Assembly (NCBI GenBank): GCA_965199915.1
Contig: OZ241348.1
Coordinates: 2,728,001-2,792,000, forward strand
DNA length: 64,000 nucleotides
Source of the DNA: VXYL01 sp965199915
Lineage (GTDB): Bacteria; Pseudomonadota; Gammaproteobacteria; Pseudomonadales; Azotimanducaceae
Reading direction: 5' to 3'
Shown: positions 40,774 to 49,532 of the stretch, in pieces
How the letters are laid out: each line of letters begins with the position of its first letter
Position numbering within the stretch: the first letter of the stretch is position 1
Notes under the pieces: model-generated
What the model saw: only the letters and a program-made list of their open reading frames with translations
What the model was told of the DNA's origin: nothing
Database searches by the model: none
Position numbers and translations under genes: made by a program

Positions 40774-42786
40774 TCACTTGGCCGCCGCGCGATGCAGCCT
40801 CAGCTCCGCCTTCATGCGCTCGGTCAGCTCGCGCCCGGCGGCATGGTCGGCCAACACGTAGGGCGTCACGAGGACGAGCAGCTCCGTGCGGTCCCGCTGC
40901 AGGCTGTCCACGCGGAACAGACGCCCCAAGCCCGGCAACTTGCCCAGCCAGGGGATTCCGGTCTGTCCGCCGCTGCTGTTGTCCGAGATCAAGCCGCCCA
41001 TGAGCACGGAGGCGCCGTCGCGCAGCGTCATGGTCGTGGTGAGCGCTCGCCGCAGGATCGTCGGCGTGCCTTCCTGACTGGTGGCGGCGGTGGGGCGCGC
41101 TTCGCTCAAGTTCTGCTCGATGGTGAGGTCCACCAACCCGTTGGACTGCACCACGGGCAGCACCGTCAAGTCGACCCCGGTGTCGCGGTACTGGACCTGT
41201 TGCAGAATGTTGCTGGCGCCCTCAAGGTTGGTGCTGCTTTCCACGCGCTGCGCGACGGTGGGGATGGTGGCGCCGGCGCTCAAGGTCGCTTGGCCGCCGC
41301 TCTTCACCACCATGCTCGGACGCGAGTGGATGACCACTCGGGAGTCCTCGTAGAAGGCGTTCAACACCGCGCGCGCCTCGCCGCCGCGGTTCAGCGTGAT
41401 GGACAATCCGCCGGACTGCGTGCCGACCAAGCGGCCGATGGTGCCGCCCTTGTACGCCTTGTCGCCGAGCGCACCGCGCAGGAAGAACTCCACGCCGGAA
41501 CGGTGCTCGTCGCTCAGCGTCACTTCCGCGATGAGCACCTCGATGAGCACGGACGGCACCGCCTTGTCCAACTCGTCGATCACCGGCAACAACCGCGCCC
41601 ACTCGCTGCCGGCGCCGCGAAACAACAGCAGGTTGCGTTGTTTGTCCACGATGAGCGAGCCGTCTTCGTAGAGGGCGCCGAGCGTCTCGGTAAGCGTTCC
41701 GGCCTGCGTGTTGCGCACTTCGCGGACGAACAAGCCGTCCTGCACCGTTTGCCGCCGTTCGTCATCCAGCACCTCGGCCCACTCCTGCACATGGTCGAGC
41801 GCGTCTTGGTCGTTGGCGAAGACCACCAGCTTGTTGGTGCTCTCAAGCGGCAGCAAGAGGACGACCGCCTCCGGATTGCCAACGCCCACGCCAACCAGGT
41901 AGCCCTGGGCGCGGAGCACCGCCGCCAAGTCGTTCGCCAAGGGTTCCACCTCCGAGGCGGTGGGCGCCACGACGATGCCGTGCCGGCCGCGCAGCAGCGG
42001 TTGATCCAGCACCTCGACGAGCGCGTTGGCCTGCGCCACGAGGTTCGCCGGGCCGCGCAGGATCAACGCGGGTTGTTCAAACCCGTATTCCACATGCAGG
42101 CTCTTGCCGAACATCGCGCGCAGCACATCCGCCACGAACAGCCCCTTGACCACCCGCAACGGCACGAGCTGGAAGACGGTGCGGTGCGTGGCCGGCACCT
42201 CGGGCAGCGTTCGGCCGCTGACGAGGAGCGGCACTTCGCGCCCGTCGCCCGGGCGCGCCACGAAGGTGAGCACGTCGTCCATCCGGGCAATGTCGATGCC
42301 GTAGCCGCCCAGCACCACCCGCGCCGTGTCGAACAGTTGGCGGGGCGGCACCGGGTCGGTCAGCTTGAGCGTGACCAGATCGGAGCGGTCCTGCAATTCG
42401 GGCGCTATGTGAAAGGAAAGGCCGAGTTGCTTGGCGAACACCTCGTTGATGAAGCTGGCAACCGGCAAGTCGTGGAAACTGACGGCGATAGGGTCGCCCG
42501 CAAGGTGCGAGCCCAAATCGTCCGCCACCCGATCCACCACCGCCTGCTGGACGACCACGCCCGGCGTTGGAAACACGCGCTCTTGGGTTGCCACCGGAAC
42601 GGCGACCGGCGCCCGGTCCTCCATCGGCGGCCGCAAAGGTTCCGGGAACGGCGGCGGCGGCGTCTTGCAAGCGGTCAGCGCAACCAACGCCGCCAGCGCG
42701 CCGACCCACGCCGCCGTGCGGGTGTGGCACGCCAGCGTGCGGGCGTCGATCGCAAGCGGCGGCTCGTCGTTGAACCCAATTTTCAT
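40774..42786 (-). CDS. gspD: Type II secretion system secretin GspD
   Basis: 670 residues from the ATG at 42786, with GGAGAG upstream. It is the outer-membrane channel of the T2SS. A lipoprotein signal ends LAALVALTAC near residue 40, so the secretin is predicted to be lipidated. The N-domains follow, and the secretin core shows VLIEVLIAEVTLSDEHRSGV and IPWLGKLPGLGRLFR, ending in ELLVLVTPYVL. It is the last gene of the gspFGHIJKLMCD run and may rely on its own lipid anchor rather than a separate pilotin. Confidence 0.92.
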   Translation of the reverse strand: MKIGFNDEPPLAIDARTLACHTRTAAWVGALAALVALTACKTPPPPFPEPLRPPMEDRAPVAVPVATQERVFPTPGVVVQQAVVDRVADDLGSHLAGDPIAVSFHDLPVASFINEVFAKQLGLSFHIAPELQDRSDLVTLKLTDPVPPRQLFDTARVVLGGYGIDIARMDDVLTFVARPGDGREVPLLVSGRTLPEVPATHRTVFQLVPLRVVKGLFVADVLRAMFGKSLHVEYGFEQPALILRGPANLVAQANALVEVLDQPLLRGRHGIVVAPTASEVEPLANDLAAVLRAQGYLVGVGVGNPEAVVLLLPLESTNKLVVFANDQDALDHVQEWAEVLDDERRQTVQDGLFVREVRNTQAGTLTETLGALYEDGSLIVDKQRNLLLFRGAGSEWARLLPVIDELDKAVPSVLIEVLIAEVTLSDEHRSGVEFFLRGALGDKAYKGGTIGRLVGTQSGGLSITLNRGGEARAVLNAFYEDSRVVIHSRPSMVVKSGGQATLSAGATIPTVAQRVESSTNLEGASNILQQVQYRDTGVDLTVLPVVQSNGLVDLTIEQNLSEARPTAATSQEGTPTILRRALTTTMTLRDGASVLMGGLISDNSSGGQTGIPWLGKLPGLGRLFRVDSLQRDRTELLVLVTPYVLADHAAGRELTERMKAELRLHRAAAK

Positions 42787-42817
42787 GTTCCTCTCCTTGT
42801 GTTCGCGCCGGTCGGCT

Positions 42818-43438
42818 TCACGGCCCCAACGCGACCGGAAACAGCGCCAGCGTCTCGCGCTCGCCGTTCGCGCGCTCCAACACCAGGGCGTCGGCGCGCA
42901 CGGCAACGAGCACGCGGCCGTCCGCCAGCGCCTCGCCCGTCACGCGGCGAATCACTCCGCCCTCGGGCAGCGTCAGCAACACCGCGCTCTCGGCCGTGTT
43001 GACCGCCACGCCGACGAAGCCTATGGCTTGGAGTGCCGCCGCCGGCGTCGGTTCCCGCGTCTCCGTGGCGCGCTCGGCGGCTTGCCGCTGCCGCTTGCTG
43101 CGTTCCTCAAGCACCGAAACGCCCCAGCGCCGGTTGGCGAGGAAGGGCGCGAGGTCCGGCGCCGGCGGCAACGCCAAGCCCGCCGGCAGGCTGTCGGCGC
43201 GGCCGGCTTGGGCACCGTCCGCAGAATCGCCGACCGGCATCAACGCGGCCGTCAGCGCGCCGGCGAGGCCCGCGCACAGCACCACCGCCAACGGACGCCG
43301 CCGGCGCAGCGCTCGCAGGAGCGGTTCGAGTCTTTGCGCGATCGCCGACCAATCGGCCCACGTCGCGCGCTTGCCGACCGTCTCCACTGCACCGGCTTCG
43401 CCGCCGCGTCCGCCACTCCCGCCAGCCGCCGCGCTCAT
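42818..43438 (-). CDS. GspC-like inner-membrane T2SS protein
   Basis: 206 residues. One membrane segment near residues 50-68 (PLAVVLCAGLAGALTAALM) is followed by a periplasmic HR-like domain (ALQAIGFVGVAVNTAESAVL then LLTLPEGGVIRRVTGEAL) typical of GspC or PilP-like secretin-binding proteins. There is no C-terminal PDZ or coiled-coil domain, so it is a short version. It overlaps gspM by four bases and precedes gspD, the secretin it should contact. Confidence 0.75.
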   Translation of the reverse strand: MSAAAGGSGGRGGEAGAVETVGKRATWADWSAIAQRLEPLLRALRRRRPLAVVLCAGLAGALTAALMPVGDSADGAQAGRADSLPAGLALPPAPDLAPFLANRRWGVSVLEERSKRQRQAAERATETREPTPAAALQAIGFVGVAVNTAESAVLLTLPEGGVIRRVTGEALADGRVLVAVRADALVLERANGERETLALFPVALGP

Positions 43439-44007
43439 TCGGCGAAACCCGTGAAGTAGGCCGAGACCAGCAGGGTGAACCCGCGCCCGTTGCGGTGCAT
43501 CGCCAGTCGATCAACGACGAGCGCGTTCCCGCTCTCGGCGACGGCGAGCAGCAACTCCAACGCCACCGCGCCATCGTGGCTGCCAGTGAGCTGGGCTTGC
43601 ACGCGAAACACATCCGGCACGGCGGCCACGGATCGACTCACCCCCGGCTGCACGCGCGGCGAGCGCAGGCCGTGCGCCGCCGCCAGAGTCGTCAACGCCT
43701 GTTGCAACTGGGCTTGGGCATGGCCGGCGGAGTCGGCGCGCCAGAGCCGCCCTTCCAGCGCTTCGGCGTTGGCGCGCGCCGTCTCGAGCAGGTCCGACCA
43801 CTCGCCGCGGCGCATGGCGTCCGCCATGATGTCCACGCGGGCGGCTTCTTCGGCGTGCGCCGCGCGCGCGGCCGTCAGCCGTTCCGCCTGCAGGAAGAGA
43901 ATGTTGACCAGCGCGATGGCGAGAATGGCCCACGCGCCCAACCGCAACCGCGGCTTGGCCGCCAGTTCCGCTCGCGCCAAGGCGAGCCACTCGCGCCACG
44001 CGGTCAA
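43435..44007 (-). CDS. GspM-like T2SS assembly protein
   Basis: 190 residues if it starts at the TTG overlapping the gspL stop (TTGA, 44004-44007); the longer frame upstream is antisense-like and rejected. A membrane segment near residues 25-42 (AWAILAIALVNILFLQ) is followed by a coiled coil and a ferredoxin-like periplasmic domain (FRVQAQLTGSHDGAVALELL). This is the GspM layout, the partner of GspL in the inner-membrane platform. Sequence conservation in this family is low; position and layout support the call. Confidence 0.75.
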   Translation of the reverse strand: MTAWREWLALARAELAAKPRLRLGAWAILAIALVNILFLQAERLTAARAAHAEEAARVDIMADAMRRGEWSDLLETARANAEALEGRLWRADSAGHAQAQLQQALTTLAAAHGLRSPRVQPGVSRSVAAVPDVFRVQAQLTGSHDGAVALELLLAVAESGNALVVDRLAMHRNGRGFTLLVSAYFTGFAE

Positions 44008-45089
44008 GACGCGCTCCGCAGCGCCGGCGGCACTTTGAGGCTGACATCCACGCGGCCCGGTTGCTGCCGGCGGCCAAGGGTCACTTCTTCGAACAGCTTG
44101 GCGAGGCCCTCGACGCAAGCCACCGGGTCCAGGTTCGAGCCGGTGAGCACCAACGCGAGATCGCCGCTCTGGTAGCGCCACTGCCGCAACTCGACATCCT
44201 TCGGCAGCGCCTGATCGACCAAGTTCATCAGTTCCGGTTGCGACGGGGTGGACAACAACGCCGCCAGCGCGCCGTTGCGCTCGCGCAGGCGGCGCATCTC
44301 GGCGCGGGCGCGCAGGAGCGGTTCGAGCTCGTCCTGCCTGCGTTCCACGTCAACGGCGGCGGCGGCGCCGTGCGCGGCGAACGTCCAGATGCGCGCTTCT
44401 TGCCACGACGCCAGCAAAGCGAACAGCGCAAGGCCACCCGCCACGAGCTTCCGCTCGTGGGCGCGCAACCAATCGCCGGGTGTGATCGGGGTTGCCCACG
44501 GCGCGGTGGCGATCGCCCCGGCGAAGGTCTCCGCGACGACCGGCGCCGCCGCCGCGGGCGCGGCTTGTTCGGCGCCGTCGCTTTCGGCAGCCGGCGCGGC
44601 GGCCTCCGGGGCACGGCCGGCGAACCAGTCCACATGGGCTTGATCCGGTTGTTCCCGCTGCCAATAGGAATCGCGCAACACGCCGCCACGCCAGTGCTGC
44701 AACTCGAAGCCGCGATGGCACGCCTGCAGATGCACGCCGTCCTCTTTCTTGGGGAGCAGCACGGTCTCCGGCAACCACTCGATGCCGTCCGCGGGCGCCG
44801 CGCCGCCCACTTGCTCGGCGTCCCACATCCACACCATCGCCGTGGCGTCAACCCAAACGCAATGGTGCCCGGTGTACGCGAACGGGCTCCAAACGGGAAT
44901 GTTGAGCTCCAAGGCGGCGCGGCGGCGCGCGCGCGGCAAGTTCACGAAGTCCTCGCAGCGGTACAGACACAATCCGCGGCCGACAATCCAACGGCGGCGC
45001 GGCGACCGCACGGACAGCTGCTCGGCGCCGTCCGCCGTCTCAATGGTGTTAGGTTGGTTGGAAAAGCGGCGTCTTAGGCTTGCGCGCAA
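44004..45089 (-). CDS. GspL-like T2SS protein
   Basis: About 361 residues from a TTG at 45089; an ATG at 45155 would overlap gspK by 107 bp. The cytoplasmic part opens LRASLRRRFSNQPNTIETAD and holds a reduced actin-like domain (SPFAYTGHHCVWVDATAMVW). A membrane segment near residue 215 (LVAGGLALFALLAS) leads to a coiled coil and a periplasmic ferredoxin-like domain. GspL links the GspE ATPase to the platform, yet no gspE is present here. The start is uncertain. Confidence 0.75.
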   Translation of the reverse strand: MRASLRRRFSNQPNTIETADGAEQLSVRSPRRRWIVGRGLCLYRCEDFVNLPRARRRAALELNIPVWSPFAYTGHHCVWVDATAMVWMWDAEQVGGAAPADGIEWLPETVLLPKKEDGVHLQACHRGFELQHWRGGVLRDSYWQREQPDQAHVDWFAGRAPEAAAPAAESDGAEQAAPAAAAPVVAETFAGAIATAPWATPITPGDWLRAHERKLVAGGLALFALLASWQEARIWTFAAHGAAAAVDVERRQDELEPLLRARAEMRRLRERNGALAALLSTPSQPELMNLVDQALPKDVELRQWRYQSGDLALVLTGSNLDPVACVEGLAKLFEEVTLGRRQQPGRVDVSLKVPPALRSAS

Positions 45090-46089
45090 GTTCCGAACCG
45101 GCGATGGCAGGTTCAAGATAGCGGTACTCCTTTCGCCAAGGGGCGTCGATGGCATTGGGCGTCAACGCGACGCCGACGACTGTGCGCTGGGCATCGCCGT
45201 CGCGCCAGAGGGCGATGCGCAGCCGGCTCACGACGGTCCCGCTTGGGAAGTTGCCATAGGCCGATAGATCGACGCCCGCAGCCTTGCTCACGGCGTCGAC
45301 GTCGGTGAGGACCCGTTGTTCCCGGTACGCGGCCACACGCTGGGCCGCGGCTTCGTCGCCACCCAAGAACGCGGTCAGCATTTCCAGCGGCATGGTATTG
45401 AAGTTGACGGCCACGGTGAGGGCCGCCGTGGTGGTGCGGCGCAGAACGGCCCACCGCTCCGGCGGCACGACGGCGCGGGCGCCCAACACCTTCTTCAACT
45501 CCAGCGGCGCGGCCAAGAACCAGTTGGCCGGCGGCGGCAGGCCCGCTTTGGCGTAGTCCGCCCGCTCGGCACCGCTCACCACCAGCGTCTCGTCGCGGTC
45601 GATGTAGTCGCGCAGACGGGGCAGGAGACCGGCCATGTCGGAATCCGCCACGCCGGCGTGCCGCAGAACAGCGCGATACACGGGGCCGGGCTTGTTGACG
45701 GAGGCGAGGCCGGCCTCGTCCTGAAGCGAGAACCGCGTCCTGCCAAGGCCCGCGTACGGCTCGCCGGACAAAGCGATCATGTTCGCGGGCGGCGCCGCCG
45801 CACCGCTTGCCCGGCTCAAAATATCCTGGTTGGGCTCCCCTGCCGTCTCCAACAGGAGGCCGCGGTGGCTCCTGCGCCCGGTGGTGAGCAGATAGAGCAA
45901 GGTCGCCTCGGTGCCGCGCGCGTCCAAGTCGTCCTGCAAGGCTTCCTTGGCGAGGCGCGCCCGCTGCCGATCCGCCGACACCACGCTGTCCACATAGTCC
46001 GCCAGCAGCACCAACGCCGCCAACACCCAAACCGTCGCCACCAGCACGAATCCCCGCTCTGCGCCGCCGGGGCCGCTGCGTCTGGTCAT
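45049..46089 (-). CDS. gspK: T2SS minor pseudopilin GspK
   Basis: 346 residues from the ATG at 46089. A prepilin-type N-terminus (GAERGFVLVATVWVLAALVL) is followed by the large alpha-helical domain unique to GspK (LRDYIDRDETLVVSGAERAD and FNTMPLEMLTAFLGG). It caps the pseudopilus tip with GspI and GspJ. Residue +5 is Val rather than Glu, as is usual in GspK. It overlaps gspJ by four bases and gspL at its end. Confidence 0.88.
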   Translation of the reverse strand: MTRRSGPGGAERGFVLVATVWVLAALVLLADYVDSVVSADRQRARLAKEALQDDLDARGTEATLLYLLTTGRRSHRGLLLETAGEPNQDILSRASGAAAPPANMIALSGEPYAGLGRTRFSLQDEAGLASVNKPGPVYRAVLRHAGVADSDMAGLLPRLRDYIDRDETLVVSGAERADYAKAGLPPPANWFLAAPLELKKVLGARAVVPPERWAVLRRTTTAALTVAVNFNTMPLEMLTAFLGGDEAAAQRVAAYREQRVLTDVDAVSKAAGVDLSAYGNFPSGTVVSRLRIALWRDGDAQRTVVGVALTPNAIDAPWRKEYRYLEPAIAGSELARKPKTPLFQPT

Positions 46090-46703
46090 CGCAGTTGGTC
46101 CTCGTTGGGCAGCGGGTAGGACGCGGCCTCGACGCGGGCGATCCAGAGGGTGCGCGTCTTGCCGGCGGCAGGGCCGCCGACCAAGCGGATGAGCGCCGGC
46201 GTCCACTCCAGCGGCGCCGCGCGGGTTGGCCACGCATCGTGCCAGCCACCTTGACGGTCGGCGTACTGAAACGACAAGCCGCGCTCCTCGGCGAGCGGCA
46301 GGCGCCACGCGATCGGGCCCGCCTCGGCCGCGGCCAAGCCCTCCTCCTGGTACACCACCGCGGACTCGCCAACCGCGGCCGTCCAACGAACCACCGTCGG
46401 CACGCCGCCCTCTCCGGCAAGCGGCTGCAAGGTGGTTCCGGCGAAGGTCGAGGCGTCGCCGCGAAACCGCCGCGCGCGCGCGCCAACCGGCACGATGCCG
46501 CCAACGGTGGTGGCGAACCAGTGCTGCCACAGCGCGGAGGAGTCGGCGGCGCGGTGCTTGCGCTTGACCGCATCGTAGCGGGCTGCGAAAAACCCCAGGC
46601 CTTGCACCAGCAGCGTGCCGATCAGCGACACCAGCGCGAGCACCGCGAGCATCTCCATCACCGTGAAGCCGCGGGCGGGCGGCGGGTGGCGGGCGCTGGT
46701 CAT
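46086..46703 (-). CDS. gspJ: T2SS minor pseudopilin GspJ
   Basis: 205 residues from the ATG at 46703. The prepilin leader is cleaved before FTVMEMLAVLALVSLIGTLL (after RG), leaving Glu at +5 as expected. The C-terminal beta domain (RWRLPLAEERGLSFQYADRQ-like strands) fits GspJ. Four-base overlaps with gspI upstream and gspK downstream show a translationally coupled operon. Confidence 0.83.
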   Translation of the reverse strand: MTSARHPPPARGFTVMEMLAVLALVSLIGTLLVQGLGFFAARYDAVKRKHRAADSSALWQHWFATTVGGIVPVGARARRFRGDASTFAGTTLQPLAGEGGVPTVVRWTAAVGESAVVYQEEGLAAAEAGPIAWRLPLAEERGLSFQYADRQGGWHDAWPTRAAPLEWTPALIRLVGGPAAGKTRTLWIARVEAASYPLPNEDQLR

Positions 46704-47179
46704 CGCGTGACACCGGCGCGGCGCGCGTTGCGGTAGCCGACTTGACGGACCCGCCAAGTGCCCAAGGCGCGTTCGCCGTCGCGAATGTGAAAGACCACCT
46801 CGTAGAGGCCCACTTGGTACAAGCCGGGCACGCCGGACACGCTGTTGCCGGAGCGCATGGGCGCGACCAGCGCGGCCGTCCACGCGACTTCGTGATCGCC
46901 AACCTCGAACCGGCCGGCTTGCCGCTCGGCCGGGTTGATCGCCGACAGAGTGGCGTACGCGGCGCGCGCCACCGGCACCTGCGCCGACACGCTCTCGACG
47001 CGCCCCAGCGCGATGAGGTTGGTGTTGAAGAACGCGAAGAGCGCCGTGCCGGCGGCGGCGAACACCGCCATGGCCACCACGGTCTCCAACAACGAAAAAC
47101 CGGCGCGGCGCTTGCATCGAGGCTTGCGCCGAGGAATGCCCGACGGCCGGGCTGGGCGGACGCCGCGCCACATCGTCAT
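46700..47179 (-). CDS. gspI: T2SS minor pseudopilin GspI
   Basis: 159 residues from the ATG at 47179, whose bases overlap the gspH stop. The unusually long basic leader (about 25 residues) is followed by the prepilin motif FSLLETVVAMAVFAAAGTAL with Glu at +5. The size and the order between H and J fit GspI. Confidence 0.82.
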   Translation of the reverse strand: MTMWRGVRPARPSGIPRRKPRCKRRAGFSLLETVVAMAVFAAAGTALFAFFNTNLIALGRVESVSAQVPVARAAYATLSAINPAERQAGRFEVGDHEVAWTAALVAPMRSGNSVSGVPGLYQVGLYEVVFHIRDGERALGTWRVRQVGYRNARRAGVTR

Positions 47180-47640
47180 GGCGCCCTGGTCGGCGCAATC
47201 CGGCACAAGGGCGCCTCAAGGCGCACCGCGCGGGGCGGCACGTCGGCGTGGAACAACGTCACCGCGCCGCCCAAGCAGACGCCGTTGGCGCGCGCGAGAA
47301 CCGGTTCGTCAACGCGCAACCGCCATCCCTCCGGCACCTCGACGACGTAGGGGGAAAACCCTCCTCCGGCGGCCTCGCCAAGGCCGTTGTCGGCGCGCTC
47401 GGCGTCGACCACGAAATAGGAGCGGCGGCGCGCCATCGACTCGCGGCCGAGCGCCGCGATCTGGTCGAGAATGCGATCCCGCTCGGTGTTTCGCGCCGCC
47501 GAGGCGTAGAGCCGTTGCAGATTGGGAAACGCCAACGCCACAAGCAGACCGCCGAGCACCAGCACAACGAGCAGTTCGAGCAGTGTGAAGCCGGAGTTGG
47601 ACACTGTTGCACGGTGTGTTGCGGCGGGCGGAAACCGCAT
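47176..47640 (-). CDS. gspH: T2SS pseudopilin GspH
   Basis: 154 residues from the ATG at 47640; a GTG at 47604 is an alternative. The prepilin cleavage site precedes FTLLELLVVLVLGGLLVALA, with Glu at +5. The remainder is a beta domain (YFVVDAERADNG, VVEVPEGWRLRVDEP). It begins 20 bp after the major pseudopilin gene gspG and overlaps gspI by four bases. Confidence 0.83.
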   Translation of the reverse strand: MRFPPAATHRATVSNSGFTLLELLVVLVLGGLLVALAFPNLQRLYASAARNTERDRILDQIAALGRESMARRRSYFVVDAERADNGLGEAAGGGFSPYVVEVPEGWRLRVDEPVLARANGVCLGGAVTLFHADVPPRAVRLEAPLCRIAPTRAP

Positions 47641-47660
47641 TGGCGAGCCGCCGGCGCCGC

Positions 47661-48116
47661 CTAGGATTGCTCCGGCAACAAGCCGAAGTCCGCGTCGTTG
47701 CCTTCGCCGCCGGCCTTCTTGTCCGCGCCAAGGGAGTAGAGGACGTAGCCCCTCTCCGCGTTCGCCCGACGCTCGTACCGATACGGCGTGCGCCACGGAT
47801 CGAGCGGCACCGCGTCTTCCAGATAGGGCCCGCGCCAGTACCGCGCCAACTCCGGCGGGGCCTTCACCAGGGCTTCCAAGCCCTGCTCCGTGGAGGGAAG
47901 CTCGCCAACGTCCATGCGGTAGGTGAGCAAACCGCTCTTGATGTGCTTCATCTGGATGTTGGCGGCGTCCACTTGACCGCGCTCCAAGTAGCCCAGCACG
48001 CGCGGGCCAACGAGCGAGGCGAGCAGCCCGATGATGACCAGCACCACCGTCAACTCCATCAAGCTCCAGCCGCCGGCGCGGCGGTTTTGCCCCGGCGCCG
48101 GCGCACAACAATCCAT
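47661..48116 (-). CDS. gspG: T2SS major pseudopilin GspG
   Basis: 151 residues from the ATG at 48116, chosen because AGGAG ends nine bases before it; other in-frame ATGs at 48125, 48167 and 48182 fit the site less well. The leader ends RAGG and the mature protein begins WSLMELTVVLVIIGLLASLV, with Trp replacing the usual Phe at +1. GspG landmarks follow: GELPSTEQGLEALV, YLEDAVPLDPWRTPYRY and the C-terminal SLGADKKAGGEGNDAD calcium loop. It forms the pseudopilus shaft. Confidence 0.9.
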   Translation of the reverse strand: MDCCAPAPGQNRRAGGWSLMELTVVLVIIGLLASLVGPRVLGYLERGQVDAANIQMKHIKSGLLTYRMDVGELPSTEQGLEALVKAPPELARYWRGPYLEDAVPLDPWRTPYRYERRANAERGYVLYSLGADKKAGGEGNDADFGLLPEQS

Positions 48117-48196
48117 CCGGTGCATCTCCTGAATCCGTTGCGGGCGCGGCCGCTGGACTTGACTCATCTGTGAGGTCAACACTGCTTTAAGGAAAG

Positions 48197-49414
48197 CTAA
48201 ACACGTCCGACAGCGCCCGCGTCCGCGAGTTCATTGACGCTCGTTATCGCCAAAATGATGCCGATCATTATTGTTCCCAACACCCCGCCGATCAACACGA
48301 TGGCCAATGGCTCGACCAGGGCGAGCACGCGCTTCATGCGGCGGGCGCTGTTTTCCTGATAGAGGTTGGCCAAAGCGCGCATCATCTCCGCGAGCCGCCC
48401 GGACTCTTCGCCAACGCGGATCACGTTGTAGCCGGCCGGCGTGAGCGCGTGGTGCTTCTCCAGCGCCGCGGACAGCGCGGATCCGCTTCTCACATCCGCG
48501 GTGGCCCGCTCCAGACGCGCTCGGCGGCGCGACACGCGCACGCTCCGCACCGCCAACGCCAATCCGTCCATGAGCTCCACGCGCGCGGAGAGCATCGCCG
48601 CCATGACCGATGCCCACTTCGCCGTGTCCGTCTCCGCCAACCAAGCGCCGAGCACAGGCAAAGTGGAAATGCCGTTGGTGACGCTGGCGCGGGCGCGCTG
48701 GCTCCGCCACAACGCCGCGACGCCAAGCGCCGAGGCCGCGAGAAGGCCAACGAACAGCCACTCGTTGTCGTTGAACCACACGCCGGCGCCCAAGACCACG
48801 CTCGCGAGCAAAGGGAGGTCCTTGCCTTGCTCCAGCAAGTCCGAGAACTTCGGCACCACGATCACGAAAACGATAAGCACCGCGGCAACGCCGGAGGCGA
48901 CGAGAATCGCCGGATAGGTCAACGCGCCGCGCATGTCCGCCGCCACCCGCTCGTCGTATTCCATCTGCTCCACCGCTTCGCGCAGCGAGCGGGGCAGCTC
49001 GCCGCTCAATTCGCCGGCCTCGATGAGCTGATGCACGTATGGGGGCAAAGGCAACCCGCACTCCCGCACCGCCTCGCCAAACCCCTTGCCGCGCAGGAGC
49101 CCCTGGCCGATGTCGTCGAACGCCGCGGCCAAGATCGGTTGCCGGCTGCCGCGGCTTTGCGCGATCACGGCGTCCGCCAGCGTGACGCCGGAGCTGAGCA
49201 GCGTCGCCAACTCGCGGAACGCCACCACCAAGTCCGCGGCGCGCAGGCGCCGGCGCCACATCGGCGCGACGGACCGCTGGCGCTGCTCCTTCACCTGCAC
49301 GGCGGTGCGGCCTTCGCGGGCGAGTTCGCGCACCACGTCGGCCGGGGAAGCCGCCTCCAACGTGCCCCGCAGGGCCTCGCCTTTCCGGTCTACGGCTTGG
49401 TATTCGTATTCCAT
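48197..49414 (-). CDS. gspF: T2SS inner-membrane platform protein GspF
   Basis: 405 residues from the ATG at 49414 (MEYEYQAVDRKGEALRGTLE). There are two homologous T2SSF domains (FRELATLLSSGVTLADAV near residue 65 and KWASVMAAMLSARVELMDGL near residue 270) and three membrane segments. GspF is the central inner-membrane platform. In most T2SS operons gspE stands just before gspF; here the upstream neighbour is a Uma2 gene in the same direction, so gspE is missing or encoded elsewhere. Confidence 0.92.
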   Translation of the reverse strand: MEYEYQAVDRKGEALRGTLEAASPADVVRELAREGRTAVQVKEQRQRSVAPMWRRRLRAADLVVAFRELATLLSSGVTLADAVIAQSRGSRQPILAAAFDDIGQGLLRGKGFGEAVRECGLPLPPYVHQLIEAGELSGELPRSLREAVEQMEYDERVAADMRGALTYPAILVASGVAAVLIVFVIVVPKFSDLLEQGKDLPLLASVVLGAGVWFNDNEWLFVGLLAASALGVAALWRSQRARASVTNGISTLPVLGAWLAETDTAKWASVMAAMLSARVELMDGLALAVRSVRVSRRRARLERATADVRSGSALSAALEKHHALTPAGYNVIRVGEESGRLAEMMRALANLYQENSARRMKRVLALVEPLAIVLIGGVLGTIMIGIILAITSVNELADAGAVGRV

Positions 49415-49532
49415 TGATTCACAGGCGCTTGTCAGCCTTGGCTGCTTGGGGCAACGGGTGTGCGGCACTTTTGTTCGCGGCCTCAAGCGGAGGCGCGCCA
49501 TCGCCCATTGAGCGGCATCGGGCCAGATGGTC

